From Desulfosudis oleivorans Hxd3 (lineage in GTDB: Bacteria > Desulfobacterota > Desulfobacteria > Desulfobacterales > Desulfosudaceae), in the NCBI RefSeq assembly GCF_000018405.1, contig NC_009943.1:2173001-2237000 (forward strand): DNA of 64,000 nucleotides, written 5' to 3'. Made by a program: the position numbers and the translations under genes. The notes below the pieces were generated by a model that worked only from the letters and a program-made list of their open reading frames with translations, did no database searches and was not told the origin of the DNA. Shown here piece by piece: positions 9,728-19,129 of this stretch; within the stretch, counting starts at the first letter, position 1, and each line of letters begins with the position of its first letter.

Positions 9728-10832
9728 ACCCCATATCTGTTTTGTGGCACCAATGGCATGGCCCGTCCTTTGCGAGGTTCCGGGCTTGCAGGCCATTGGA
9801 GGGGCCGAACTTCAGCAGGTGCTGCTGGCCAGGGAGCTGGCGCACCGGGGTTACCCGGTTACCATGATCACCTTTGATTTTGGACAGGCGGAAAATGCGC
9901 CCATAGACGGCATTCGCGTTCTGAAAACCGTCAAGCCAGGCCAGGGTATCCCGTTTGTCCGTTTTTTCCACCCCAATATTTCATCCCTGTGGAAAGCCAT
10001 GCAAAAGGCGGATGCCGATATCTATTACCAGCGTACCGCCGCCTACCTGACCGGTGTTGTCTGCCTGTTTGCCCGGCGGCACAAAAAAAAGTTTGTCTAT
10101 GCCGGGGCGCATGATTCAGACTTTGTAAAAGGAAGCGAACTGCTGGCCCATGCCAGGGACAGGTGGCTTTTTCGATATGGCTTACAAAGGGCGGATGCAG
10201 TGATTGTACAGAACGGGCAGCAGGAAAAAGACTGCGCCAGAAACTATTCCGCGGCCCCCTTTCTGGTGCCGAATTTCTATCCCATGCCGAAAAAACAGGC
10301 CGAAAATAAAGGAGCTGCCATTTTATGGGTCGGCACCATGCGGCCTTTCAAACGCCCGGAACTGTTTCTCGACCTTGCCGGCGCCCTGCCGGAGCACCGT
10401 TTCATAATGATTGGCGGAGCCGATCCGTCCCGACCAGACTATTATCGGGCAATCAGGCAACAGGCGGAAAAACACGACAACCTGGACTTTCTCGGGTTTC
10501 AGCCCCTGGATGAAACGGAAAAAGCGTTTGACCGGGCCGCCCTGTTTGTGAACACATCCTTGCAGGAAGGATTTCCCAACACATTTTTGCAGGCCTGGGC
10601 CAGGGGTGTGCCAACGGTCTCTTTCTTTTCCCCGTTTACAGGCAGCAATGACAACAGACCCGGCATTTATGTAAACACGCCGGAAGAACTGGCCCGCAAC
10701 GTGGCCCACCTGATGAATACACCGGGCGAACGACAAACCTCAGGGGAACAGTACCGGCAATACTACCTGGACCACTTTTCCCCGAATGCAGTGGTTCCTC
10801 AATATGAAGCCATCATCAACCGGCTGGTCTGA
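9717..10832 (+). CDS. GT4-family glycosyltransferase (a)
   Basis: 371 residues, GT-B fold. The N-terminal Rossmann half has an IGGAELQQVLLAREL motif typical of GT4; the C-terminal donor half has LWVGTMRPFKRPELFL and the active-site region QEGFPNTFLQAWARG. The usual second Glu of the E-x7-E motif reads Gln here. It should transfer a hexose from a nucleotide sugar to the lipid-linked intermediate at the cytoplasmic face. It overlaps both neighbours' regions and is followed 1 base later by another GT4. Confidence 0.87.
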   Translation: MATKPHICFVAPMAWPVLCEVPGLQAIGGAELQQVLLARELAHRGYPVTMITFDFGQAENAPIDGIRVLKTVKPGQGIPFVRFFHPNISSLWKAMQKADADIYYQRTAAYLTGVVCLFARRHKKKFVYAGAHDSDFVKGSELLAHARDRWLFRYGLQRADAVIVQNGQQEKDCARNYSAAPFLVPNFYPMPKKQAENKGAAILWVGTMRPFKRPELFLDLAGALPEHRFIMIGGADPSRPDYYRAIRQQAEKHDNLDFLGFQPLDETEKAFDRAALFVNTSLQEGFPNTFLQAWARGVPTVSFFSPFTGSNDNRPGIYVNTPEELARNVAHLMNTPGERQTSGEQYRQYYLDHFSPNAVVPQYEAIINRLV

Positions 10833-10833
10833 C

Positions 10834-11964
10834 ATGCGTAAAAAAATCCTCTTTATCCTGAATTCACTGGCCATGGGCGGCGCGGAAAAACAGACCATTA
10901 CCCTGGTCAACAGCTTGGATAAAAATATTTTTGAAACAGGTCTGGTATATCTCGATAACGAAAACAGCCTGTTGCCCCAGGTCGATGCATCGCGACTGAC
11001 TGTGCTGGAGTGTCTTTACCGTAAACACCGACTGGACCTGCGGGTTGTAAAAAAACTTCGTCAACTGATACATTCGCACCGATATGATGCTGTTGTCTGT
11101 GTAGACTCTTATCCCATGCTTTATGCCTTTATCTGCCGTCTGACCGGTCGCCAACGGCCGGCGATTGTCCAAGTATTGCATTTTACCACACACAGACCGG
11201 ATGCGTGGATCCGAATAAAAAATATCTATCTGTACCGGCACCTGATGAACCGGTGTAAAAAAACGATATTTGTCTGCAAGAGCCAGATGGAGTACTGGGT
11301 AAAAAAATTTTCCATACAGCCCGCTGTGTCGACATATATATACAACGGCATTGATACGGCATACTTCTCCGACACCTTTTCTGCGGAAGAAAAACTGCGA
11401 CTCAGACAGTCCCTTGGCTTTCATGCCAATGATTTTGTCGTCGGCATCTGCGCCGCTCTGCGGCCGGAGAAAAAACACACCGATTTTATTGACGCCATCA
11501 AACTGGCGCGGACGCAGAACCCGGACATCAAAGGCCTTGTCGTCGGGGATGGGCCGCTGAAAAAGAATATTCAGCGACACATCCATGCCAATAGGATGGG
11601 CGGTTCAGTCAAAATGGCGGGCTTCCAGCATGATGTGCGGCCTTATATTGCCGTCTGCGACTGCATGGCCCTGACATCTCATGAAGTGGAGACTTTTTCC
11701 ATGGCGGCTTTGGAGGCCATGGCCATGGCCCGGCCAATGGTGATGACCGACCTGGGCGGCGCCAGAGAACAGGTTGAACATGGCGTATCCGGCTTTATCT
11801 ATGCAAAAGGTGACGTCACAACCCTGGCCGGGCATTTATACAACATGGCGAAAAATCAAAGCCACGGGGTAATGGGGGCCAATGCCCGGACCCGGGTGTG
11901 CAATAATTTTACACTGGGAAAAATGGTGGAAGCTTACACCGGTCTTTTGAAGGAGATAAAATAA
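10834..11964 (+). CDS. GT4-family glycosyltransferase (b)
   Basis: 376 residues from ATG 10834, two bases after the previous stop; the longer frame from 10786 lies inside the previous gene and is rejected. The N-terminal motif is FILNSLAMGGAEKQTITLV; the donor domain has GICAALRPEKKHTDFI, VVGDGPLKKNI and the E-x7-E motif VETFSMAALEAMA. Cytoplasmic, GT-B fold, probably retaining. Substrate unknown. Confidence 0.9.
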   Translation: MRKKILFILNSLAMGGAEKQTITLVNSLDKNIFETGLVYLDNENSLLPQVDASRLTVLECLYRKHRLDLRVVKKLRQLIHSHRYDAVVCVDSYPMLYAFICRLTGRQRPAIVQVLHFTTHRPDAWIRIKNIYLYRHLMNRCKKTIFVCKSQMEYWVKKFSIQPAVSTYIYNGIDTAYFSDTFSAEEKLRLRQSLGFHANDFVVGICAALRPEKKHTDFIDAIKLARTQNPDIKGLVVGDGPLKKNIQRHIHANRMGGSVKMAGFQHDVRPYIAVCDCMALTSHEVETFSMAALEAMAMARPMVMTDLGGAREQVEHGVSGFIYAKGDVTTLAGHLYNMAKNQSHGVMGANARTRVCNNFTLGKMVEAYTGLLKEIK

Positions 11965-12012
11965 AAATCAACTGAATTTACTATCGGTTTCCGAAAGGCC
12001 GCTGCTTTAAAC

Positions 12013-13260
12013 ATGAAAGTACTTCTGGTTAATAAATTTCTCTTTGCCAAAGGTGGCGATGCCATCAGCACCCTGGACACAGGCCGGATTCTTGAGGCCC
12101 ATGGGCATGAGGTGGTTTTCTGGGGCATGGATCATCCGGACAACCCGCCCTGGCCTTTTGCAGACCTTTTTGTTTCTCATGTGAATTATGAAAACGCGGG
12201 TGGCCCTGGTGGTAAAGCCAGAACCGCCATGAACATTCTGTACTCATTTGAGGCCAGAGAAAAAATGGCGGCCCTGCTGGAAAAAACAAAGCCGGACCTG
12301 GTGCACTTGAACAACTTCGCACACCAGCTAGGCCCCAGTGTTCTGGATGTAATCAAGAAACACGGCATTCCCACTGTGATGACCATGCACGACTACAAGA
12401 TGGTCTGCCCTGTTTACACTATGCTTTGCAATGGTCGGGTTTGCGAAAAATGCAAAAATGGCCGGTTTTACCATTGCGGGCTCAACCGCTGCACCAAGGG
12501 CAGCTTGTTTAAAAGCATGGTGAACGTGGCGGAGATGTACCTTCACCACCGGATGCTGCATATTTATGACAAAATCGATCTTTATATCTCGCCCAGCCGG
12601 TTTCTAAAAAACAAAGTGGAAGAAATGGGCCTGAAAGGCGAGGTGGCCTATCTTCCCAACTGCGTGGATGTGTCCGGTTTTGTGCCCTGCTTTGAGTGGC
12701 GGGAAAAAAGCATTGTTTATGTGGGGCGGCTTTCCCATGAAAAGGGCGTGGAAACCCTGATTGATGCGGTTAAAAACATTCATGGCGTACGACTGAAAAT
12801 CATCGGTGACGGGCCGCTGAAAGCAAACCTGGAAGAAAAGGTTAAAAACGAAAACATCGGCAACGTGGTTTTTCTCGGATACCGAACCGGTCAGAATTTG
12901 CACAATGAAATTCGGAACTCAATGTTCCTGGCCATCCCTTCGGAGTGGTATGAAAATAGCCCACGGGTCGTGATCGAAGCGTTTGCCCTGGGCAAGCCTG
13001 TGGTGGGCGCCAGGATCGGGGGGATTCCAGAGCTGGTGCAGGACTGGGAAACCGGGTTGACGTTCACTTCCGGGGATGTGGATGATTTGCGGAAAAAAAT
13101 AAATTTAATGCTGAACAGCAATACCAGGATTTCCCAATTGGGGAAGAATGGACGGGCTTTCGTAGTGCAACAGGCTGAGCCGACGGTTTACTACCGGCGA
13201 CTGCTGGAGTGCTATGGCCGTGCCCGTCAATTGAATCACAACGATACCGTCAGACGCTAA
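12013..13260 (+). CDS. GT4-family glycosyltransferase (c) with Cys cluster
   Basis: 415 residues. The N-terminal half contains LVNKFLFAKGGDAISTLD and a Cys-rich insert around residues 135-160 (CPVYTMLCNGRVCEKC and later CGLNRC), as in a known GT4 subgroup where the cysteines may bind zinc. The donor half has YVGRLSHEKGVETLI, IIGDGPLK and the E-x7-E motif YENSPRVVIEAFALG. A 48-bp gap from the previous gene holds no clear promoter. Confidence 0.88.
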   Translation: MKVLLVNKFLFAKGGDAISTLDTGRILEAHGHEVVFWGMDHPDNPPWPFADLFVSHVNYENAGGPGGKARTAMNILYSFEAREKMAALLEKTKPDLVHLNNFAHQLGPSVLDVIKKHGIPTVMTMHDYKMVCPVYTMLCNGRVCEKCKNGRFYHCGLNRCTKGSLFKSMVNVAEMYLHHRMLHIYDKIDLYISPSRFLKNKVEEMGLKGEVAYLPNCVDVSGFVPCFEWREKSIVYVGRLSHEKGVETLIDAVKNIHGVRLKIIGDGPLKANLEEKVKNENIGNVVFLGYRTGQNLHNEIRNSMFLAIPSEWYENSPRVVIEAFALGKPVVGARIGGIPELVQDWETGLTFTSGDVDDLRKKINLMLNSNTRISQLGKNGRAFVVQQAEPTVYYRRLLECYGRARQLNHNDTVRR

Positions 13261-13287
13261 TCAGAGAGAACGGTCTGGAGAAAATCC

Positions 13288-14304
13288 ATGAAACTTCTTT
13301 TCATCGGTGACGCCAATCCTGATAAAAAATTTATTGACATAATGGCTGCCAGCAATATCAATATTACAAAAAGGTGTAAAAAGTTGGGGCACCTTACGGG
13401 CCGTCGGCATTTGCTCAGGCATTTACAATATCTTATTATGGCTGCTTATGGAGTCATGCGAAGAAAAAATTTTGAGTGTGTTTTTATCTGGCAACAATAT
13501 ATCGGAATATATTATTATCTGCTGACATTGTTGTGGCCTTTTTACAAGAAACCGACCGTTCTTTTTTATGTTATCTACAAAAAATCAAATAATCGTATTA
13601 TTAATGGGATCAAAACCAAACTCTTTTTAAATGCCTTTAATTCAGGAATTTTTTTAAGCGTTATTTTTATTAACAAGGAAGATTACCTGTATAACCATAT
13701 TCATACTATTTACCGGGATTTTGTTCATTTTTACCAGCAGCCCTCCGCTTACATTGAAAACAACCTTGATAAATTGCCTACCGAAAAAAGATTGTTCTCC
13801 GGCGGTGTCTCCAACAGGAATTATAGGCAACTTCGGGAATTGGCAGAAGCTGAACCAGCCGTAAAAATAACCATTGCCGGGACCGCTGCGGATAAGGCCT
13901 CATTGAAGCCACTGCCTCCCAACGTAAACTTTGTTACCGGTGCCTATGGAGATGATTTTGACAGGCTGCTGCTGGAGTCCAGTGCCGTCATTATCCCCCT
14001 TAACGATCCGCGGGTTATTTCGGGACAACTTGTGATTTTAAAGGCGTTGCAGGCGGGGAAAATGATTATTATGTCGAAAAATACATTCTGGTCGGATTGG
14101 ATGAGCGGTCGAGGAAAAGACGATTTCATCATCCTTTATGATGGGTTCGCGTCCTTGCGAAATATCATTACCTCCCTGGATGAGGAGATGGTCAGGGTTG
14201 CCGGCGGGCATGCCAGAACATTTTATAAAAAGGAACTTTGTCCAGAAACGATGTACCATCAACTGACAGGAATAATCCTTCAGCAAAAATGTCCTGCGAA
14301 ATAA
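13288..14304 (+). CDS. Divergent glycosyltransferase-like protein
   Basis: 338 residues, AT-richer than its neighbours. The C-terminal half has a GT-B-like shape: FSGGVSNRNYRQLRELAE, KITIAGTA, then SSAVIIPLNDPRVISGQ and LQAGKMIIMSK, the layout of the donor-binding half of GT4-like enzymes. The N-terminal half is poorly recognisable and partly hydrophobic (YYLLTLLWPFY), which may sit on the membrane. A canonical E-x7-E motif is absent. RBS AGAGA..GGTCTGGAG upstream. Confidence 0.6.
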   Translation: MKLLFIGDANPDKKFIDIMAASNINITKRCKKLGHLTGRRHLLRHLQYLIMAAYGVMRRKNFECVFIWQQYIGIYYYLLTLLWPFYKKPTVLFYVIYKKSNNRIINGIKTKLFLNAFNSGIFLSVIFINKEDYLYNHIHTIYRDFVHFYQQPSAYIENNLDKLPTEKRLFSGGVSNRNYRQLRELAEAEPAVKITIAGTAADKASLKPLPPNVNFVTGAYGDDFDRLLLESSAVIIPLNDPRVISGQLVILKALQAGKMIIMSKNTFWSDWMSGRGKDDFIILYDGFASLRNIITSLDEEMVRVAGGHARTFYKKELCPETMYHQLTGIILQQKCPAK

Positions 14305-14339
14305 CGTTAGGTGTGGCTTGCAGCAGGGAACATAGAGAA

Positions 14340-15272
14340 ATGGGAAATACTTGGAAAAAAGAAAAGGAATTCACGCACTGTGCGCTGTGCGGGGCGGACG
14401 ACTATACAACGCTTTATCCGGCGCTTGATATCAAAATCAGCTTGCAATGGTTTCCGATTGTCCGGTGCAATTCGTGCGGCCTGGTGTACACAAATCCTCG
14501 GCCCCCAGAGAAAAATATCAAAGCGTATTACGGCAGCAAATACTATTCGTATCAAACCTTCCCGGCCAATAAAGAATCTACCGAAATGGCGAATTCCGGC
14601 AAAAAGGTCCTTGATGTGGGTTGTGGTAGCGGAAATTGGCTGTATCACCAGAGGCTTTTGGGGCACGATGTTTATGGTGTGGAAATTGACTCGGGGGCAG
14701 TCACGGCCGGCCGTCGGATGGAGCTTTCTATATTTCAAGGCAGGCTTACGGAGGCTGGTTTCGAAAGTGAATTTTTTGATTACATCCGAATGAACCATGT
14801 CTTGGAACACGTTTATTCACCCCTGGAGACCTTGAGGGAAGTCCGGCGGATTCTGAAAAACGACGGCACCCTGTTTGTCGAGGTACACAATTTTGATTCA
14901 GTTGAATCATTTCTGCTGCGGGCCACCTGGCGGCAGCTGGAAGTTCCTCGGCACCTGTGGCACTTCAGCCCGCATACCCTGGAAAAACTTCTTCGTGAAG
15001 CCGGATTACGGATTACACAGAAAAAAATGAAGCCATTCCCGGATAGCTTTAAGGCGATTGGAACCTATCTGCGGTGTCAATATACTACGGTCAGGCTGAT
15101 CTTCCAGAGGTTAAAAAAAGAAAAAAAAAGAACCCCGTCTTTTTTATTATTTTTTGCATCTATTTCAGTTCTAGGCTGTTATCTTATAAAGTACTGGATG
15201 GCGAGGCTGTCCGGCCGGGTCCGGCCGGACAATGAAAGCCTGATTCAATATGAGTGCATGCCAGACACATAG
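14340..15272 (+). CDS. Class I SAM-dependent methyltransferase with Cys4 knuckle
   Basis: 310 residues from ATG 14340, which follows an AGGGA ribosome site; longer frames from 14238 or 14289 run into the previous gene. An N-terminal zinc-knuckle pair (CALCGAD and CNSCGLVYTNPRP) is followed by motif I VLDVGCGSGNW, an acidic YGVEID, MNHVLEHVYSPL and a post-motif FVEVHNFDS: the methyltransferase-23/13 layout seen in many glycan and polyketide loci. The C-terminus is basic and then hydrophobic (FLLFFASISVLGCYLIKYW), a possible membrane tether. Likely methylates a sugar of the glycan. Confidence 0.8.
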   Translation: MGNTWKKEKEFTHCALCGADDYTTLYPALDIKISLQWFPIVRCNSCGLVYTNPRPPEKNIKAYYGSKYYSYQTFPANKESTEMANSGKKVLDVGCGSGNWLYHQRLLGHDVYGVEIDSGAVTAGRRMELSIFQGRLTEAGFESEFFDYIRMNHVLEHVYSPLETLREVRRILKNDGTLFVEVHNFDSVESFLLRATWRQLEVPRHLWHFSPHTLEKLLREAGLRITQKKMKPFPDSFKAIGTYLRCQYTTVRLIFQRLKKEKKRTPSFLLFFASISVLGCYLIKYWMARLSGRVRPDNESLIQYECMPDT

Positions 15273-15287
15273 AAAGATACTGAAACC

Positions 15288-15319
15288 TAGCCCGAATATT
15301 TCATGAAATATCCGGGCTA
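15288..15319. repeat. 32-bp palindrome, probable terminator; copy 1 of a dispersed family
   Basis: Near-perfect 32-nt palindrome with arms TAGCCCG and CGGGCTA around ATATTTCATGAAATAT and a single mismatched pair. It lies 15 bp after the methyltransferase stop. A related copy overlaps the stop of the ATPase gene at 55365-55396, and a half-copy is seen near 49570-49587. It could fold into a strong hairpin and stop transcription, although no long T-run follows. Confidence 0.6.
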
Positions 15320-15346
15320 AAGGGGTGCTTTTCCATCGTCCGCCAA

Positions 15347-16438
15347 ATGGAAGAATTTGCATCAATGAGCAATCAGACGACTCAATTTCCCACAGACGCC
15401 TGCATTATTCTCACCTACCGCTGCCAGATGCGGTGCCAGATGTGCAATATCTGGCAGAACCCCTCTGACCCGGCTCGGGAAATCACGGCCGAGGAGCTCA
15501 AGATCCTGCCGGCCGGCTTTGAATTCATCAACCTCACCGGCGGCGAGCCGTTTCTGAGAGACGACCTGGAAGAGATTATCAGCGTTTTGTCGCCCAAGGC
15601 AAAGCGAATCGTGGTGTCCACGTCCGGGTGGCATTATGAACGGATATTGCGGACTGTGCCGCGATTTAAAAATGTGGGGGTGCGGGTCAGCATTGAGGGG
15701 TTGAGCCGGAAAAATGATGAGCTGCGGGGCCGGGACGGCGGGTTTGACCGGGGGGTAAAAACCCTGTTGGGGCTGAAGCGGGCCGGTGTAAAAGACATCG
15801 GGTTCGGTATTACCGTATCCAACCACAACTCTGAAGATATGCTGTGGCTGTATGAGCTGGGCAAATCCATGGGGCTGGAGTTTGCCACGGCCGCCTTTCA
15901 CAACTCCTATTATTTTCATAAAGATGACAACAAGATCACCAATGTGGAGGAGGTGTGTGAAAATTTTCGAAACCTGGCCAATATGCAGATGCGGGAAAAC
16001 AGCCCCAAGTCCTGGTTCCGGGCCTTGTTCAACCTGGGCATGATCCGGTATATCAACCGGGAAAAACGGATGCTGCCCTGCGAGGCCGGCACCATGAACT
16101 TTTTTATTGATCCCTATGGAGAGGTTTACCCCTGCAACGGCCTGGAGGAAAAATACTGGAAAGAGAGCATGGGCAATATTCGGCAGGCCGGGTCATTTGA
16201 CAGCATATGGCTCAGTGAAAAGGCCGACCAGGTGCGGACCAGGGTACGCACCTGCCCCAAGAACTGCTGGATGGTGGGAACGGCCTCTCCGGTGATGCAC
16301 AAATATGTAAAAAAGATCGCACCCTGGATATTGAAAAACAAGGTTAAGTGCCTGCTGGGCAGGCCGATTGACGGGCATGCCCCGTTTTTTGACGTGGGCC
16401 AGGATCCGCGGCAGGGGGATTTGAGAAAAAGCGGTTAA
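15347..16438 (+). CDS. Radical SAM protein with C-terminal SPASM-like cysteines
   Basis: 363 residues (start 15347; ATG 15365 is an equally plausible alternative). The radical SAM cluster motif CxxxCxxC is at CQMRCQMC near residue 27, followed by NLTGGEPFLRDDL. The C-terminal part has CEAGTMNFFIDPYGEVYPC and CPKNC, a SPASM/twitch-like auxiliary cluster site. Substrate unknown; such proteins in polysaccharide loci may modify a sugar or a peptide. The preceding palindrome suggests it starts a new transcript with the next GT4. Confidence 0.82.
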   Translation: MEEFASMSNQTTQFPTDACIILTYRCQMRCQMCNIWQNPSDPAREITAEELKILPAGFEFINLTGGEPFLRDDLEEIISVLSPKAKRIVVSTSGWHYERILRTVPRFKNVGVRVSIEGLSRKNDELRGRDGGFDRGVKTLLGLKRAGVKDIGFGITVSNHNSEDMLWLYELGKSMGLEFATAAFHNSYYFHKDDNKITNVEEVCENFRNLANMQMRENSPKSWFRALFNLGMIRYINREKRMLPCEAGTMNFFIDPYGEVYPCNGLEEKYWKESMGNIRQAGSFDSIWLSEKADQVRTRVRTCPKNCWMVGTASPVMHKYVKKIAPWILKNKVKCLLGRPIDGHAPFFDVGQDPRQGDLRKSG

Positions 16439-16445
16439 GGGTTAA

Positions 16446-17567
16446 ATGATCGATGGCAGAATAAAAATTTTTGTAACAGGCACACGCGGAATTCCGGACA
16501 TATCGGGGGGTGTTGAAAAACATTGCCAGGAGCTGTATCCCCTGATTGCCGCGCAGGGCCACGATGTGTTTGTGGCCACGCGCAAAAGCTATGTGAACGA
16601 TCCCGGCGTTACGGCGTGGGGCGGGGTTTGGCTGATACATCTCTATGCGCCCCGCAAAAAGAGCCTGGAAGCGGCTGTGCATACCTTTCTGGCGGTTTTA
16701 AAGGCGCGGCAGGTAAATCCGGATATTCTGCATGTGCATGCCGTGGGGCCTTGCCTGATGGTGCCCTTGGCCCGCCTGCTTGGCATGCGGGTGGTGATGA
16801 CCCACCACGGCCCGGATTATGAACGGCAGAAATGGAATAAACCGGCTAAGTTGGTGTTGCGCCTGGGGGAATGGCTGGGCGGGTGTTTTGCAAATGAAGT
16901 GATTGTCATATCCCGAATCATTGAAACCCTTGTTCAAAAAAAATGCCGCCGGCCCTGCCATGTGATTTACAACGGTGTTCGGCTGCCGGAAAAAACGGAA
17001 AAGACCGATTACCTTGAAACCATCGGCGTTTCGCCGGGGCGCTATATTCTTGCTGTGGCCCGGTTTGTGCCGGAAAAAGGATTGGACCTGCTGGTAAAGG
17101 CGTTTAAAGAGATTAGGGGAGATTTCAAGCTGGTGATTGCCGGAGACGCCGACCATGAAACCACCTACAGCCGGAACCTGAAAGAAGAGATGGCCGGGGA
17201 TGACCGGATTGTGAGCACCGGCTACATTACCGGGGAAGCGTTAAACCAGGTCTATTCCCACGCCGGGCTGTTTGTGTTGCCATCGTTTCATGAAGGGCTG
17301 CCCATTGCCCTGCTGGAGGCCATGAGTTACGGCCTGCCGGTGCTGGTATCGGATATTCCGGCCAACCGTGAGGTGGACCTGCCTGAGGAACGATTTTTTC
17401 GGTGTGGGGATGCGCCGGACCTGAAAAAAAAGATCGAAGCCCTTTGGGATAAAGATCTGACGGTTGATGAAAAGAATCATTTCAGAAACCTGCTTGCGAA
17501 ACAATACAACTGGGATAAAATTGCCAGGCAGACGATTGAAGTGTATGAAAGAGTTCTAAGCGGATAG
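16446..17567 (+). CDS. GT4-family glycosyltransferase (d)
   Basis: 373 residues, 7 bp after the radical SAM gene. The N-terminal motif is TGTRGIPDISGGVEKHCQEL, the donor half has AVARFVPEKGLDLLVKAF, VIAGDADHE and the E-x7-E motif HEGLPIALLEAMSYGLP. GT-B fold, cytoplasmic. The TRGIPxxxGGVE start is typical of a GT4 subgroup in exopolysaccharide loci. Confidence 0.88.
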   Translation: MIDGRIKIFVTGTRGIPDISGGVEKHCQELYPLIAAQGHDVFVATRKSYVNDPGVTAWGGVWLIHLYAPRKKSLEAAVHTFLAVLKARQVNPDILHVHAVGPCLMVPLARLLGMRVVMTHHGPDYERQKWNKPAKLVLRLGEWLGGCFANEVIVISRIIETLVQKKCRRPCHVIYNGVRLPEKTEKTDYLETIGVSPGRYILAVARFVPEKGLDLLVKAFKEIRGDFKLVIAGDADHETTYSRNLKEEMAGDDRIVSTGYITGEALNQVYSHAGLFVLPSFHEGLPIALLEAMSYGLPVLVSDIPANREVDLPEERFFRCGDAPDLKKKIEALWDKDLTVDEKNHFRNLLAKQYNWDKIARQTIEVYERVLSG

Positions 17568-17772
17568 GTGGGGGAAACAGGAATGATGAATGATGAGTGA
17601 TGATTCCGTGGGCCGTCACCCTCGGGCTTGACCCGGGGGTCCAGAATAAATTGGCCCCGTTTCGTATGGATAAGGAAACAAATCAATTTTACACTGGATT
17701 GCCGGATCAAGTCCGGCAATGACGGATGTGGTAGTGGTGGCGGATCAATTTTATGCTGGATTACCCGGACAA
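17568..17772. repeat. Intergenic palindromic repeats with ATGATGA run
   Basis: No gene. ATGATGA-type units occur right after the GT4 stop (17581-17605). Then comes a composite palindrome pair: a CCCTCGGGCTTGACCCG hairpin (from about 17628), an AT-rich spacer ending in AATTTTACACTGG, and a GCCGG-type hairpin up to about 17723. A third hairpin starts at about 17757 (CTGGATTACCCGG) and is broken by the IS110 element. Confidence 0.7.
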
Positions 17773-17789
17773 GCCGCCTATGAGAAAGT

Positions 17790-18130
17790 GAGTCAACAAA
17801 AAACACTTCTCCCTTAACAAAAATCGTTTTTTGCTCACGGTCTCCGCCTTGCCTTTAAACCATCGTCTTTTCGCCGAGGTAACGTAACGCGGTTTTTCCG
17901 GTCTTGCTTTATCCAGTATTCCTTATCCGCCTATCTGAACTCTCTATCTCTGCTTGCAGAGAATGGGTTACGATAAATTCCAGGAATAGAGGGGAGGCTA
18001 ATCGGGTAAACAAAGCATCATCCGCTTAAGCAGATGTCTTACGGCTTGACTTGAGCTCTTTCCCCTCACCTGCACAGACCATCATCCAGTATGATGAAAC
18101 CATCGGCTCAAGAGAGGTCTACAGGCCTGG
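17790..18130 (-). ncRNA. Candidate seeker/bridge RNA region of the IS1111-type element
   Basis: This non-coding segment lies between the transposase stop and the left subterminal repeat. In IS1111-type elements the guide RNA (seekRNA/bridge RNA) is reported to come from the region 3' of the transposase gene. ATCGGGTAA at 18001-18009 is identical to the first nine bases of the right target flank (19221-19229), which fits a target-guide segment. Exact RNA ends cannot be read from sequence; the whole segment is given. Confidence 0.4.
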
Positions 18131-19129
18131 TTATTTCACGGTCACGTTATCTGTTTGGCGACTCCTTTTATAAGGCTGATATTTTTCCCCGCTTTTAAAA
18201 ACCCCCAAGCTTAACGTCGCTAACCTGCGACAGGCTTTGTGTCGGGCGTCATATTCGGGTTCGCCCCCAGCTACCAAATATTCATAATAATCATTAATCG
18301 GATTATTCCCGCCAATGGCCGCACTTACACCGGTCTTATACACATCTTTTAATTGACGACAATATCGAGGCGTGCGTTTACCATAACTCTTTTTCCCGCT
18401 TATCTTCTCATGCTTGATCAGACCCGCGTAGCTACAGTAGTGCCCCTTGTCCGCAAACCGGAATGGCGATACTACACGTGCTACAACCTTGACGGCATTA
18501 ATATCCCCAATCCCCGGTAAACTCTTCTGGTGCCTTATCGCCGGGTATTTTTTGGCCAGACGCAAAAACTCTTTTTCATAAGCGGACTTTTCTTCCTCAT
18601 AAAGCCCAATCTGCCGGTTTAAACAGCCCAACACAAAAGCATTTTCACCAACAACTTCCTGATTGCCGCAGGCTTTGAGCAACGAGTACCGCTGATTTTT
18701 CAATCGCACCCCCGCTTTAACCAAATCTTCATAACCGCTGACGAGACGGCGAAGAAGTAAAAAATTATCGTTGGTATGAAAAATCTCCTTCAGGAGGCCG
18801 GCCCTCAATAATTGCACCAACTTTGACGCATCAATTTTGTCGTTTTTAGGACCATCGTTTAACAACTTATTTCTGTGAGGATCACACACTACGATCTTAT
18901 CCACCTTCTCCTTCAGTTCCGTGTACAACCATTGAGAAGTCGTCGTCTCCTCCAAGGTCAGAACCTTGGTCCCCTTTAACCGGTCTAAATAAAGCTTCAA
19001 TTCCTCAATGTCCGATGGTACGTCGATCACAGTTATTTTGTTTGATTTTTTCGTCATTCGCGCAATGGCCATATTGCTGGCTGCCCAGTCTATTGCAATG
19101 TAATGGTTGTAAATGGTATCGTCCATCAT
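18131..19129 (-). CDS. IS110-family transposase (DEDD recombinase)
   Basis: 332 residues from the first of two adjacent ATGs at 19129, behind a GAAAGGAGACC ribosome site; a longer frame to 19198 would run through a hairpin and is rejected. The N-terminal RuvC-like DEDD part shows AIDWAASNMAIA, LEETTTSQW and KNDKIDASKL. The C-terminal transposase-20 domain has SLPGIGDINAVKVVARV and the active-site Ser region YCSYAGLIKHE. It looks intact and could still be active. Confidence 0.9.
   Translation of the reverse strand: MMDDTIYNHYIAIDWAASNMAIARMTKKSNKITVIDVPSDIEELKLYLDRLKGTKVLTLEETTTSQWLYTELKEKVDKIVVCDPHRNKLLNDGPKNDKIDASKLVQLLRAGLLKEIFHTNDNFLLLRRLVSGYEDLVKAGVRLKNQRYSLLKACGNQEVVGENAFVLGCLNRQIGLYEEEKSAYEKEFLRLAKKYPAIRHQKSLPGIGDINAVKVVARVVSPFRFADKGHYCSYAGLIKHEKISGKKSYGKRTPRYCRQLKDVYKTGVSAAIGGNNPINDYYEYLVAGGEPEYDARHKACRRLATLSLGVFKSGEKYQPYKRSRQTDNVTVK

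Noticed and set aside
9717-10832. Loss of activity of the GT4 because Gln replaces the second Glu of E-x7-E
   Set aside because: The second Glu varies in GT4 enzymes and all other motifs are kept, so this alone does not show an inactive enzyme.
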